Counted from the first letter of the stretch, positions 1-9,495 are shown. The stretch is DNA of 64,000 bases from an uncultured Alphaproteobacteria bacterium (GCA_902591485.1 CACJAV010000001.1:142563-206562), one strand, 5' to 3'. A program made the numbers and translations. Notes: generated from the sequence alone by a model not told the origin.

Positions 1-567
1 TGAAGCACCGTCCATCCTTGAAGCATCTTCTATTTCTGTGTTTAATTCATCAAAAAAACTTTTCATCATCCAAATAGAAAAAGGAAGATTGAAAGCTGTA
101 TACATCAATATAATGCCTGTATAAGTTCCAGCTAGACCTGTGATTCTAAATATCAAAAATATTGGAACAATAACTATTATGGGAGGAAGCATTCTTGTAG
201 TCAGAATAATGAACAAATAAGTGTCATTACCTCTAAGTGGATGCCTTGAAAATCCGTATGCTGCTAAAGTACCAATTAACAGTGCAAGCAATACACTCAT
301 TCCTGAAATATAAATACTATTAAAAAAATATACATGAAAACCAGTTGCAACATACTCCGTACTGTTTGCCATCGCTCTAAAAAATATGTGATAAAAATTT
401 TCAAAAGTAGGTGTGAAAAACCATTTAGGAGGTGTTGCTAATGTATCACTTCTAGATCTAAAAGCTGTTAAAATAATAAAAAGAACTGGAAAAAAATATA
501 TGAAAGCTACAATACTAGCTAATCCTGTCCAAAGCCAACCAGCTTGTCCTATTGCTTTTTTCTTCAT
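1..567 (-). CDS. Carbohydrate ABC transporter permease, MalG-like (3' part cut by window edge)
   Basis: This is the inner-membrane permease of a sugar importer. The ORF starts at an ATG whose bases overlap the stop of the upstream permease (ATGA, 4 bp) and stays open to base 1, giving 189 visible residues. The N-terminus has a first membrane segment (GLASIVAFIYFFPVLFIIL) and the typical permease loop with TPPKW. The cytoplasmic EAA loop that docks on the ATPase is reached just at the edge (EIEDASRMDGAS). It lies in one operon with the MalF-like permease and the binding protein. It is absent from the ORF track because it has no stop in the window. Substrate unknown. Confidence 0.9.
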   Translation of the reverse strand, partial: MKKKAIGQAGWLWTGLASIVAFIYFFPVLFIILTAFRSRSDTLATPPKWFFTPTFENFYHIFFRAMANSTEYVATGFHVYFFNSIYISGMSVLLALLIGTLAAYGFSRHPLRGNDTYLFIILTTRMLPPIIVIVPIFLIFRITGLAGTYTGIILMYTAFNLPFSIWMMKSFFDELNTEIEDASRMDGAS

Positions 568-1472
568 ATATCTTCACTTTCTCTTTGCTTAATTACATAC
601 AAATATAAACTTGTTAATACGATTACTGCAAAAAGTAAGATATAACCCATTGCAGCAGAATTACTGGTTCTAAAAAATTGGAACGCAGTTCGATAAACTA
701 GAACACCAATAGTTTCAGTAGCTGTTCCAGGTCCTCCATTAGTTAGAATAAATACTAAATCAAAAATTTTAACTGTTTCAATTGTTCTAAATAAAACTGC
801 AAGTAATAATAAGCTCCTAACATATGGAAACGTAATAGTGGTAAACTTTCTCCACCAACTCATCCTATCAATTTCTGCAGCCTCATATAAGTGTTTAGGA
901 ACACTAACTAAACCTGCTAAAACTAGTAACATAACAAAAGGAGTCCATTGCCAAGCATCAGCAACAATCACACCAATGAGTGCTCCAGCAGGAGTTGAAA
1001 GTAAAACATACATTTCACCAGTAATAAATGATTGTACAAATTGACTTAAAAGACCAAATTCTGGTTCATAAAATAATTTAAAATAAATTGCCACAGCAAC
1101 ATTACTTAGCATCATAGGTGCTAATACAAACATAAGAAGAATTTTTCTTAGCGGAAATTGTGAAGCAAATAAAAGTGCCAAGAGAAATCCTAAAATCATT
1201 TGAAGGCCTACACTTCCAGCTACAATTATCGCTGTAGTTTGAAGAGACTCCCAAATATTATCTTTAGTTAAAACTTTTTCGTAACTATAAAACCAACTAA
1301 ACTTAGGAAGCTTTAAAGTATTTGCTCTGTATTTAAAAAAACTTAGGCCAAAAGACCACATTAGTGGAATAATATTTACAAGTAACAAAACTATAATTGC
1401 TGGTGCAATTAGTAAAGGGCCTCTGCGACTAGGATCCAAAAACCAAGAGAGAAAACCTTTATTATTATTCAT
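564..1472 (-). CDS. Carbohydrate ABC transporter permease, MalF/UgpA-like
   Basis: 302 residues with about six membrane segments, the normal size for a MalF-type permease lacking the large periplasmic P2 domain. The EAA coupling motif is present near residue 200 (YEAAEIDRMSWWRKF); the usual DGA reads DRM. It pairs with the MalG-like permease (4-bp overlap) to form the membrane channel of a sugar importer served by the periplasmic binding protein encoded just upstream. A terminator-like hairpin separates it from that binding-protein gene, which would lower permease output. Substrate cannot be read from sequence. Confidence 0.92.
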   Translation of the reverse strand: MNNNKGFLSWFLDPSRRGPLLIAPAIIVLLLVNIIPLMWSFGLSFFKYRANTLKLPKFSWFYSYEKVLTKDNIWESLQTTAIIVAGSVGLQMILGFLLALLFASQFPLRKILLMFVLAPMMLSNVAVAIYFKLFYEPEFGLLSQFVQSFITGEMYVLLSTPAGALIGVIVADAWQWTPFVMLLVLAGLVSVPKHLYEAAEIDRMSWWRKFTTITFPYVRSLLLLAVLFRTIETVKIFDLVFILTNGGPGTATETIGVLVYRTAFQFFRTSNSAAMGYILLFAVIVLTSLYLYVIKQRESEDI

Positions 1473-1499
1473 AATTATTATTTCTTATAGAGTAATTTG

Positions 1500-1531
1500 A
1501 AAAAAAAGCCCAATTTTCATTGGGCTTTTTT
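1500..1531 (-). terminator. Intra-operon terminator-like hairpin between binding protein and permeases
   Basis: GCCCAAT/ATTGGGC stem of 7 bp with a TTTC loop, flanked by A and T tracts on both sides, so it can act in either direction. It sits 12 bases after the stop of the binding-protein gene and before the permease start. Partial read-through here is a common way to obtain much more binding protein than permease. Confidence 0.75.
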
Positions 1532-1542
1532 AATGTTAATTA

Positions 1543-2970
1543 TTATTGAATTCTATCAACTTCTTCCAACAATTCTTGTTGGAATTCAGCGATATTATCA
1601 AGAGTAGTTTGAGCATCTTGTTGACCAGTAATTGCTTTGTCAAACTCTTCTTGTTGTTGAGTTAATAATTCAAAGAATTCTGGAATATGCCAAACATCTT
1701 TTTGCCAGTCCATACTTGCAACATAAGCTGCATTCCATGGAGCTAAAGCATTGTATCCGTCAGAGTAAATAATACTCTTCATACAACTTTGACCACCTGC
1801 TTTAACAGCTGCAATTTGGGTATCAAAAGATAACCACCATTTAATAATTTTAAATGCTGCATCTATTTCCTCATCAGTCATCCAAGTTGTTAATACAAAT
1901 GGTTGGCCTCCAAGATTGGCCCAACGAGATATTGTGCCATCATCCTGCATTGTGCCTGGTTGACGAGCATAGCCAGTTATATCGTGAACTTTAGATAAAT
2001 TTGGATCAACAACTGGTGCACCTAAACCAACCCAGTTAATCATTGAAGCAATTTTACCTTCTAGATATAAAGCTTGCATTTCAAAAATACCCATACCCCC
2101 TGTCTTATGAGAAGGATGCATAGTTGCAAGTAAGTCCAGGTATTTAGTTAGTGCTGCAACGTTAATATCTGAATTAACAACACCAATAGCTTGTGCGTCA
2201 GGCTGTTGATCTTCTCTCCATATATCTCCTCCGTATTGCCAGAAGAAACCGTTTATTTGCATAGAAGAGAAGTCGTAAGCTTTACCAGCTTGATATGTTA
2301 CACCAAACATGTCATCTTCAAGTGGTTTACCAGCTAACATTTCACCTTTTTTACGAGTTAAGAACTCATTGATATCAAAAATATCATCCCAAACTACAAT
2401 CTCCCAGTCTGCATAAGTACAAGGAAGTTTTTTTCCATACTTAGCTCTGAAAGCTGCATTTTCATCAGGGTTACAGAAAATATCAGTTCTGTAGAAGTTT
2501 ACATAGTTATCAGGGAATTGAGGAAAGCCATAATAGTTTTCACTCTTATATGGATAAGTTGTGTAACCTTCTTTGTAACCTTGATGCATATCATCAAAAA
2601 TAGCTTGAAGTTCAGGATCTGCATCAATGTATTTATTTAATTTTTGAAAGTAGCCACCTTCAATAAATGCACCTAGCCATTGACTGTCTGATACAATCAT
2701 TGAATATTTTTGCTCACCTGAAGTAAGTGAAGCTGCTACGTTTGTATAGAAGTTATCCCATGGAATAAAATCTAGTGTTAACTTTATCTCAGTATCACCT
2801 GTCTGAGGAAAGTTAGAGTTAAAATACTCTTGCATGAAACGAGTTGGAGGCCAATCAGGCGCTGCCATAATTATTTCAACTGTTTTCGCATTAACAGTTT
2901 TCGAAACACCTACAGAAAAAACAATAGATGCTAAGAAAGCAAGAAGGAATTTTTTCGTTAAATTTAACAT
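1543..2970 (-). CDS. Extracellular solute-binding protein, family 1 (sugar type)
   Basis: 475-residue periplasmic binding protein of an ABC importer. A Sec signal peptide is clear: KK, a hydrophobic core (FLLAFLASIVFSVGV) and a cleavage site after VNA at about residue 28. The mature part has the two-lobe family 1 layout and many aromatic residues suited to sugar stacking (GFFWQYGGDIW, AGKAYDF). The start is supported by a strong ribosome site (GGGAGG, 4 bases before ATG). It is first gene of the importer operon and diverges from a small winged-helix gene. The ligand is unknown; neighbours suggest a sugar, polyol or sugar acid. Confidence 0.92.
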   Translation of the reverse strand: MLNLTKKFLLAFLASIVFSVGVSKTVNAKTVEIIMAAPDWPPTRFMQEYFNSNFPQTGDTEIKLTLDFIPWDNFYTNVAASLTSGEQKYSMIVSDSQWLGAFIEGGYFQKLNKYIDADPELQAIFDDMHQGYKEGYTTYPYKSENYYGFPQFPDNYVNFYRTDIFCNPDENAAFRAKYGKKLPCTYADWEIVVWDDIFDINEFLTRKKGEMLAGKPLEDDMFGVTYQAGKAYDFSSMQINGFFWQYGGDIWREDQQPDAQAIGVVNSDINVAALTKYLDLLATMHPSHKTGGMGIFEMQALYLEGKIASMINWVGLGAPVVDPNLSKVHDITGYARQPGTMQDDGTISRWANLGGQPFVLTTWMTDEEIDAAFKIIKWWLSFDTQIAAVKAGGQSCMKSIIYSDGYNALAPWNAAYVASMDWQKDVWHIPEFFELLTQQQEEFDKAITGQQDAQTTLDNIAEFQQELLEEVDRIQ

Positions 2971-3189
2971 TTTACCTCCCGATATTATATTCTTAAATAT
3001 ACTAAATCAGAATTTTATATTAAAAATATAAAGAATCTTTATATATATAAAAAAAAATGCTCTTATTTTTCAACAATATTTTTAAGTTTTTTTTAATGTT
3101 TTGATAAATAAAAATAAGAATTTTACTAAATTTCATATATGAAGAACATATTTACTAATAAATTATTGTTTATTATTAATTTCTAACCA

Positions 3190-3576
3190 ATGCTTGAAAA
3201 TACAATAAAGAAATATTTAAAGAGAAAAATTAAACATTTTGATGACTCTCAAGATGAGCGAAATGAGACGATAAATTACTTTAGACGTTCTAGAATTCAC
3301 TGGCTTTTTTTACTAAATATTCTTAAAGCACATTATGAAAAAGATATTATCACTAAAAGTGATTTGATACACAAAATACAAGTCTCACATATAACTATAT
3401 TAAAATATATTAGAGAAACTATTAATCGGAAAATTATTTTAGAGGTAAGATCAAAAAAAGATAAGAGAAAAGTAGGTTTAATTCCTTCAAAAGAATTAAT
3501 TGATTCTTTTGAAAATTTTTTTTATGATGAAACAAGATCTTTAAAAGATCTTTTTGATGAAAGAATGGAAGATTAA
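3190..3576 (+). CDS. Small winged-helix, MarR-like putative transcriptional regulator
   Basis: 128 residues, highly charged, with a central helix-turn-helix (TKSDLIHKIQVSHITILKYI, about residues 56-75) followed by a basic wing (RSKKDKRKVGLIPS) and a short amphipathic helix. This is the pattern of a MarR-type winged helix reduced to its DNA-binding core. It diverges from the binding-protein gene over about 220 bases and converges on the ATPase gene with a 1-base gap, so the most likely target is the shared promoter region of this sugar island. No ribosome site is obvious before the ATG. Function inferred from fold and position only. Confidence 0.6.
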   Translation: MLENTIKKYLKRKIKHFDDSQDERNETINYFRRSRIHWLFLLNILKAHYEKDIITKSDLIHKIQVSHITILKYIRETINRKIILEVRSKKDKRKVGLIPSKELIDSFENFFYDETRSLKDLFDERMED

Positions 3577-4653
3577 TTAATTAAAAGCACTAACACCTGT
3601 CTCATTAGAAAATAAATATGAATTATCAATATTAAAATTGACCTTAATATTTTGACCTGTTTCATATTTAATAGCATCTTCTTCTGGTAATATCATTTTT
3701 AACTTTGTGTCTTTAATAGTTAAATCTAAAATAGTTACATCTCCAAGCGGCTCTTTTAAAAAGATTTTAGCTTCATAATTATCTGCGTTACTAGAAATAT
3801 GAATGTCATTAGGTCTAATTCCAAACATAAGATCTGTTGAAATAAAGTCAGAATTTATTTTTTTATTTTTATTAGTTGATACATTTCCAAATGGTAATTC
3901 AATCTGATTATTAACAATTTTTGCATTAATTAAATTCATTTCAGGTGAACCAATCATTTTTCCAACATATAAATTTTTAGGATTTAGATATAATTCATCT
4001 GGAGTACCTTTTTGTATTAATTTACCGTCTTTAATAATAGTAATATTATCTCCCATCGTTAATGCTTCCAGTTGATCGGGTGTTGCATAAACCATTGTCA
4101 TATTCAAATCTCTTTGAAGTCTTTTTAGTTCAGCTCTTGTATCGTGACGAAGTTTTGCATCAAGATTAGCAAGAGGTTCATCTAAAAGCAATAATTTTGG
4201 TTGTTGTATCAAAGCTCTACCAATGGCTAATCTTTGTTGCTCACCACCAGATAAAGTATCTGGTTTTCGGTTTAGCGCATGACTAATTCTTAACATTTCT
4301 GCTGTTTCAGAAATTCTCTTAGCTATTTCATTTTTATCAATTTTTTTCTTTATTAAAGGGTAAGCGAGGTTATCATGCGTTGTTAGATGAGGATAGAGAG
4401 CGAATGTTTGAAAAACCATTGCCATTTCCCTTCCTTGAATTGGTGCGTCTGTAAAATTATTTTGATTAAACCAAACTTCACCGTTTTCTGTTTTTTCTAA
4501 ACCCGCAATGCATCGAAGAGTTGTAGTTTTGCCTGCAGCAGAAGATCCAAATAAAACAGCAAATTCATTTTTTTCTACAGAAAAATTTAATTGATCAACT
4601 GCAACTAAATCATCATATTTTTTTGTAATATTTTTTAATTCTAAATATGCCAT
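3577..4653 (-). CDS. Sugar ABC transporter ATP-binding protein, MalK/UgpC-like, with altered H-loop
   Basis: 358 residues: nucleotide-binding domain (about 1-235) followed by a TOBE/OB-type regulatory domain (FGIRPNDIHI). Walker A reads GSSAAGKT (residues 36-43, a central Gly replaced by Ala), signature LSGGEQQR, Walker B LLLLDEP with the catalytic Glu. The switch-histidine motif, usually THDQ, reads TPDQ, so the H-loop His is Pro. Such degenerate ATPases normally work as one half of a heterodimer; a second ATPase would be expected left of base 1. Lies 2 bases after the SDR gene in the same operon, although the binding protein and permeases are a separate unit. Confidence 0.88.
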   Translation of the reverse strand: MAYLELKNITKKYDDLVAVDQLNFSVEKNEFAVLFGSSAAGKTTTLRCIAGLEKTENGEVWFNQNNFTDAPIQGREMAMVFQTFALYPHLTTHDNLAYPLIKKKIDKNEIAKRISETAEMLRISHALNRKPDTLSGGEQQRLAIGRALIQQPKLLLLDEPLANLDAKLRHDTRAELKRLQRDLNMTMVYATPDQLEALTMGDNITIIKDGKLIQKGTPDELYLNPKNLYVGKMIGSPEMNLINAKIVNNQIELPFGNVSTNKNKKINSDFISTDLMFGIRPNDIHISSNADNYEAKIFLKEPLGDVTILDLTIKDTKLKMILPEEDAIKYETGQNIKVNFNIDNSYLFSNETGVSAFN

Positions 4654-4655
4654 AA

Positions 4656-5405
4656 TTAATAAGTAGCTCGACCACCACTTATATCAAAGACACCACCAGT
4701 AGTAAAAGAGTTTTCTTCAGAAACCATCCATGAAACTAAGGAAGCTAATTCATCTACCTTTAAGAATCTATTTCTTGGAATTTTTGATAACATATAATTG
4801 ATATGTTCTTCACTAATCTGATCAAATATCTTTGTTTTTGCTGCGGCTGGAGTAACACAATTAACAGCAATATTGTAGTCAGCTAATTCTTTACCAAGGG
4901 ATTTTGTTAAAGCAATAACAGCAGCTTTTGCAGCACTATAAGCAGAAGCATTTGGGTTACCATCTTTACCAGCAATACTGGCAATATTTACAATACGTCC
5001 ATAATTATTTTTTATCATATAAGGTGTTACTGACTTACAACAATTAAATGTGCCATTTAGATCAATATCTATTACCTTATTCCAATCATCTGAAGGGTAC
5101 TCCCATGTTTTAAAAGAGGGCCCTGCTATACCTGCATTGTTAACAAAAATATCTATATTTTTATATTTTTCTATTATTGTTTTAATAGTTTCTTCAACTA
5201 TCTCAGCTTTTGTAATATCAATTTCAAAAATATCAGCATAAGTAAATTCACCTTTACTTTTAGCTTCAGCAGTTGCTACTGGATCTTTATCGATATTAAT
5301 TACTTTGGCCCCTGAGTCTGTTAGTCTTTTTGCTATCGCATAACCAAAACCTTGTGAGGCACCAGTAACAACTGCTATTTTATTTTTTAAATCGATGTTG
5401 TTCAT
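4656..5405 (-). CDS. Short-chain dehydrogenase/reductase (SDR)
   Basis: 249 residues, the classical SDR length. Cofactor motif TGASQGFG (about 15-22), NNAGIAG structural motif, catalytic Ser in NIASIAG and YSAAK (Tyr-x-x-x-Lys). The Asp after the second strand (INIDKD) favours NAD over NADP. Located between the ABC ATPase and two sugar isomerase genes in one minus-strand operon, so it probably oxidises or reduces an imported sugar, polyol or lactone. Exact substrate unknown. Confidence 0.88.
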   Translation of the reverse strand: MNNIDLKNKIAVVTGASQGFGYAIAKRLTDSGAKVINIDKDPVATAEAKSKGEFTYADIFEIDITKAEIVEETIKTIIEKYKNIDIFVNNAGIAGPSFKTWEYPSDDWNKVIDIDLNGTFNCCKSVTPYMIKNNYGRIVNIASIAGKDGNPNASAYSAAKAAVIALTKSLGKELADYNIAVNCVTPAAAKTKIFDQISEEHINYMLSKIPRNRFLKVDELASLVSWMVSEENSFTTGGVFDISGGRATY

Positions 5406-5422
5406 TTAATTAATTTTTGCAA

Positions 5423-6331
5423 TTAACCATATTTAGATACAAGACCATCAAGAGCGGATTTGCATTTCTCAGTAGCATCCCACGCTTCTGGCCAAAAACA
5501 AAGATCGACTGTCCACCAATCGTGACCAATATTTTCCTTAGCAAGTACAGGAACTATTTGATCAAAATCCAATATGCCGTCACCAAAAGGAGGGTGTGCA
5601 CTTGTTTCATCATTTCCATCGGCATCCTTATGGCACGTGTTGTCAGAGTCAATTAGGTGAATATGATTTATTCTTCCACTAAATTTACTTATTAATTCAA
5701 GTTGATCTTTTACAACTTCTTTTTCACCTTGTTGACGTGCACCAACAACGCCTAACATTTGCCCATGACATGTATCATACATAAGTCCAAAGTTTTCATG
5801 TTGTAATTTATCTAAAACTTTAAGCACGTATGATGGCTTGTTAAAAGCAAAGCCAGGTTCGAACTCCCATGTTACATATATACCTTTATCAGCGGCATAG
5901 TTAATACAAGTATCCCAAGTATTCGTTAATCTTGAAAACAGAGTATCATCGTCTACTTCATTATGAATAGTTGGAGGTTGAACACAGTCAACCCTCACAC
6001 CTTTGATGCCTAAATCTCCAGCAAAATCCACATTAGCCTTAAACTCTGAAATATACTTTGATTGATCATCAGTATTTAAAAGTTCTTCACTCCATAAATC
6101 TTGTGCAAAACCTGAAAAGGATAAACCCCAATTATCCATTTTTTCTTTGAGCGCATCACGTTGCTCTTTTTCTGGATGATTGTGAGGATTAGGGTAGCCA
6201 TTAAAGCCGCCTAATTCCATTCCTTGAAAATTCAATTTTGCTAATGTAGATCCTACAGTATCAAAAGGAATTGGATTTTCTCCATAAGGGCCAACATTAT
6301 AAGCCCAAGTCCCGATAGATGTTTTTTTCAT
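5423..6331 (-). CDS. Sugar phosphate isomerase/epimerase family TIM barrel (302 aa)
   Basis: Member of the AP-endonuclease-2-like TIM-barrel family that contains xylose-isomerase-like epimerases. Candidate metal-binding residues appear in order: Glu in TWEFEPG, Asp and His in MYDTCHG, His in INHIHLIDSD, acidic residue in WWTVDLCFW. Placed between the SDR and a second paralogue, 8 bases downstream of the latter. Likely interconverts keto/aldo or epimeric forms of a sugar derivative in the cytoplasm. The family is broad, so only the class of reaction can be named. Confidence 0.85.
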   Translation of the reverse strand: MKKTSIGTWAYNVGPYGENPIPFDTVGSTLAKLNFQGMELGGFNGYPNPHNHPEKEQRDALKEKMDNWGLSFSGFAQDLWSEELLNTDDQSKYISEFKANVDFAGDLGIKGVRVDCVQPPTIHNEVDDDTLFSRLTNTWDTCINYAADKGIYVTWEFEPGFAFNKPSYVLKVLDKLQHENFGLMYDTCHGQMLGVVGARQQGEKEVVKDQLELISKFSGRINHIHLIDSDNTCHKDADGNDETSAHPPFGDGILDFDQIVPVLAKENIGHDWWTVDLCFWPEAWDATEKCKSALDGLVSKYG

Positions 6332-6339
6332 TTCTCCCC

Positions 6340-7395
6340 CTATTCTATTCCTAAAATTTTTTTATTTGCTTCTTTATTGTCACCACTTTTATCAATGAAA
6401 TCATCAAAAGCTCCTTGAGATACAGTGATAATATGATTTTGAATAAACGGCGCACCTTCTCGTGCACCCTGTACTGAATCTTTAATTGCACATTCCCATT
6501 CGAGAACAGCCCAACCAGAAAAACCGTAATACGTAAGTTTAGAAAAAATACCTGAGAAATCTACTTGCCCATCTCCAAGAGAACGGAAACGACCTGCCCT
6601 ATCTCTCCAATCAAGATAACCTCCATAAACACCATTTCTGCCTGATGAGTTAAATTCAGCATCCTTTACATGAAACATTTTTATACGATCGTGATACAAA
6701 TCAATGTAATGTAAATAATCTAGTTGCTGGAGTACAAAATGACTTGGGTCATACAACAAATTACACCTTGGATGCTCATTAACAGCACTCAAAAACATTT
6801 CCCAAGAAGCTCCATCATGAATGTCTTCACTTGCATGTGCTTCATAGCATAAGTCAACTCCATTATCTTCATAGACATCTAATATTGGAGTCCATCTTTT
6901 TGATAACTCTTTAAAACCGTCCTCAACAAGTCCAGGTAATCTTGGTGGCCAGCTATAAATGTATGGCCAAAGTAAAGCGCCAGGAAAACTTACTGAAACA
7001 TCAATACCTAAATTTCTCGATGCTTTGGCTGCCATTTTAACTTGATCAACAGCCCACTCTTGTCGTGATTTTGGATTGTTATGAACTTCACTTGGTGCAA
7101 ACTGATCAAATCCAATATCATATGCTGGATGAACTGCAACTAACTGACCTTGTAAGTGGGTTGATAATTCACTAATTTCAATATTATTATTTTTACAAAC
7201 ACCTTTTATTTCGTCACAATAATCTTTGCTCTCTGACGCTTTTTTAAGATCTATCATTCTTGAATCCCAAGTAGGGATCTGCACACCTTTGTATCCTAAA
7301 TCTGCAGCCCATTTTGTTATATTTTCAAGAGTATTAAAGGGCTCTTTATCCCCGGCAAATTGTGCTAAAAAAATAGCAGGACCTTTGATTGTCAT
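6340..7395 (-). CDS. Sugar phosphate isomerase/epimerase family TIM barrel (351 aa)
   Basis: Second xylose-isomerase-like barrel, longer than its neighbour. Candidate metal ligands: Glu in CYEAHASE, Asp in LLYDPSHF, His in MFHVKDAE and Glu in AVLEWEC near the C-terminus. First gene of the minus-strand operon isomerase-isomerase-SDR-ATPase, with a strong ribosome site (GGAGG, 5 bases before ATG). Divergent from the acetoin-dehydrogenase-like operon over 111 bases, which must hold both promoters; I saw no clear operator there. Confidence 0.85.
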   Translation of the reverse strand: MTIKGPAIFLAQFAGDKEPFNTLENITKWAADLGYKGVQIPTWDSRMIDLKKASESKDYCDEIKGVCKNNNIEISELSTHLQGQLVAVHPAYDIGFDQFAPSEVHNNPKSRQEWAVDQVKMAAKASRNLGIDVSVSFPGALLWPYIYSWPPRLPGLVEDGFKELSKRWTPILDVYEDNGVDLCYEAHASEDIHDGASWEMFLSAVNEHPRCNLLYDPSHFVLQQLDYLHYIDLYHDRIKMFHVKDAEFNSSGRNGVYGGYLDWRDRAGRFRSLGDGQVDFSGIFSKLTYYGFSGWAVLEWECAIKDSVQGAREGAPFIQNHIITVSQGAFDDFIDKSGDNKEANKKILGIE

Positions 7396-7506
7396 TGACT
7401 CCTCCGAATAATTATTAGTAAAATCATACTGAGGTAAATTATAAAAGAAAGCAATTATATAAATAATGTTTATTCATTTTTGTATCCATTTTAATAAATT
7501 TTATCA

Positions 7507-8472
7507 ATGCAATTAAATAGAGAAGAATTACTAAAAGCATATGAGGGAATGTGCTTAATAAGAGAATTTGATGATGCTGTTCATTATGAATTTGCAGCAG
7601 ACGCAATGCCTGGATTTGTTCATCTTTATGTAGGTGAAGAAGCATCTGCTATGGGTATTTGTATGAACTTAAATGAAAAAGACACTATAGCAAGTACACA
7701 CAGAGGTCATGGTCATTGTATCGCAAAAGGATGTGATGTCAATGATATGATGAAAGAACTATATGGAAAAAAAGATGGCATTTGTGGTGGTAAAGGTGGA
7801 TCAATGCATATTGCAGATTTATCAAAAGGAATGTTAGGAGCAAATGGAATAGTTGGTGGAGGTCCTCCAATTGTATTAGGTGCAGCTTTAACTTATAAAA
7901 CAAAAAAAACAAATAATGTGTCTGTTGGTTTTTTTGGTGATGGCGCTTCTAATCAAGGATCAATTTCAGAGTCTATGAATATGGCTAGTGTACTAAAGTT
8001 ACCTGCAATTTTTGTATGTGAAGATAATGGCTACGCTGAATCAACTGCAAGAGAGTATGCAGTTGGTGGAAAAATTTTAGATAGAGGAAAAGCCTTTGGC
8101 TTAGACTCTCATGAAGTTGATGGAGATAATTTTTTTGAAGTATATGAAGCGGCAAAACATGTGATCGATAATGCAAGAAACGGCAAAGGTCCTGCTTTGC
8201 TTCATATTAAAACTAGTAAAGTCTATGGTCACTTTGAGGGTGATGCTATCTCTTACAGAACTAAAGAAGAAAATGAGAGAATCAAAAATGACGAAGATCC
8301 ATTAAAAATTTTTAAAAAGAAAGTAATTGAGGCAGGTCTACTAGAATTAACTCAATTAGAAAATATTGAAAATGAATCTAAAGCAAAAATTAAAAAAGCT
8401 ATACAAGAGTCAAAAGAGGCTGAGTTTCCAAATGCAAATGATTTATTAACGGATGTTTATATAAAATACTAA
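7507..8472 (+). CDS. acoA: Thiamine-diphosphate dehydrogenase E1 alpha subunit, AcoA-like
   Basis: 321-residue alpha subunit of a 2-oxoacid/acetoin dehydrogenase complex. ThDP-binding motif GDGASNQG followed by the conserved Asn region (CEDNGYAESTA), plus substrate-channel residues STHRGHGHCIAKG typical of the AcoA/PdhA family. First gene of a three-gene operon with E1 beta and a lipoyl-hydrolase fusion. That third partner is the AcoC architecture, so acetoin or a related alpha-hydroxyketone is the best substrate guess; a plain pyruvate dehydrogenase would have a standard E2. Confidence 0.85.
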   Translation: MQLNREELLKAYEGMCLIREFDDAVHYEFAADAMPGFVHLYVGEEASAMGICMNLNEKDTIASTHRGHGHCIAKGCDVNDMMKELYGKKDGICGGKGGSMHIADLSKGMLGANGIVGGGPPIVLGAALTYKTKKTNNVSVGFFGDGASNQGSISESMNMASVLKLPAIFVCEDNGYAESTAREYAVGGKILDRGKAFGLDSHEVDGDNFFEVYEAAKHVIDNARNGKGPALLHIKTSKVYGHFEGDAISYRTKEENERIKNDEDPLKIFKKKVIEAGLLELTQLENIENESKAKIKKAIQESKEAEFPNANDLLTDVYIKY

Positions 8473-8487
8473 AAGATAGGAAAATCT

Positions 8488-9489
8488 ATGCCCATAAAAA
8501 CATACAGAGAAGCTATTAATGAAGCGCTACTTCAAGAAATGAAAAAAGATGAAAATGTTGTTGTTATAGGAGAAGATGTTGCTGGAGGTGCTGGTACTAA
8601 TGGAGAGCAAGATGCATGGGGTGGTGTGCTTGGTGTTACAAAAGGTTTACTTAAACATTTTGGTAGAGAAAGAATTATAGATACACCTATTACCGAAACT
8701 GCAATTATGGGAATGGCATCTGGTGCAGCTTTGACAGGACTTAGACCTGTTGCAGAATTGATGTTTGTTGATTTTATGGGAGTGTGTTTTGATCAAATCT
8801 TAAATCAGACAGCCAAATTTAGATATATGTTTGGTGGTAAAGCAGTTACTCCACTTACAATAAGAACAATGTATGGAGGTGGATTAAGAGCTGCTAGTCA
8901 GCATAGTCAGTGCTTGTATCCAATGTTTACACATGTACCTGGCATTAAAGTTGTACTACCTTCAAATCCTTACGATGCAAAAGGTTTATTAATTCAATCA
9001 ATTAGAGATAATGATCCTGTTATTTTTATGGAGCATAAAAATCTTTATGATACTTCTGGTGATGTGCCTGATGAGTCATATTCAATTCCTTTCGGTGAAG
9101 CTAACTTTACTAGAGAAGGTAAAGATTTAACCTTTATTGCTATGGGTCAAACTGTTGAAATATGCAATAATGTTGCTGACACACTTAAAAAAGAAGGTAA
9201 AACTTGTACTGTTCTTGATTTAAGAACTTTATCACCACTAGATGAAGATTCAATTTTAGAGGCAGCTGAAGAAACTGGAAAAATAGTTATCGTAGATGAA
9301 TCCTATCCAAGATGTAATGTTGCTACGGATATATCAGCATTGATTTGTCAAAAATCATTTGATTCACTTAAAGCTGGAATTAAAATGGTTACACCACCAC
9401 ACACACCTGTGCCCTTTTCACCTCCATTAGAAGATTTATATCTTCCTAGTGAGGAAAAAGTGCTTAATGTCGCTAAAGAAATTCTCTAA
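8488..9489 (+). CDS. acoB: Thiamine-diphosphate dehydrogenase E1 beta subunit, AcoB-like
   Basis: 333 residues, full-length transketolase-like beta subunit. Recognisable blocks: DTPITETAIMGMASGAALTG (E1 beta family signature), the VELMFVDF-type strand, and the C-terminal transketolase domain (TVLDLRTLSPLDED). Forms the alpha2beta2 decarboxylating or C-C cleaving component with the preceding gene, 15 bases upstream. Ribosome site AGGA lies in the short spacer. Confidence 0.88.
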   Translation: MPIKTYREAINEALLQEMKKDENVVVIGEDVAGGAGTNGEQDAWGGVLGVTKGLLKHFGRERIIDTPITETAIMGMASGAALTGLRPVAELMFVDFMGVCFDQILNQTAKFRYMFGGKAVTPLTIRTMYGGGLRAASQHSQCLYPMFTHVPGIKVVLPSNPYDAKGLLIQSIRDNDPVIFMEHKNLYDTSGDVPDESYSIPFGEANFTREGKDLTFIAMGQTVEICNNVADTLKKEGKTCTVLDLRTLSPLDEDSILEAAEETGKIVIVDESYPRCNVATDISALICQKSFDSLKAGIKMVTPPHTPVPFSPPLEDLYLPSEEKVLNVAKEIL

Positions 9490-9495
9490 ATTATT

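Noticed and set aside
838-1044. Plus-strand ORF and many similar short ORFs of the track (for example 7226-7411, 19224-19511, 36006-36239, 45009-45221, 58257-58547)
   Set aside because: They are out-of-frame shadows of clearly coding genes and show no family features of their own.
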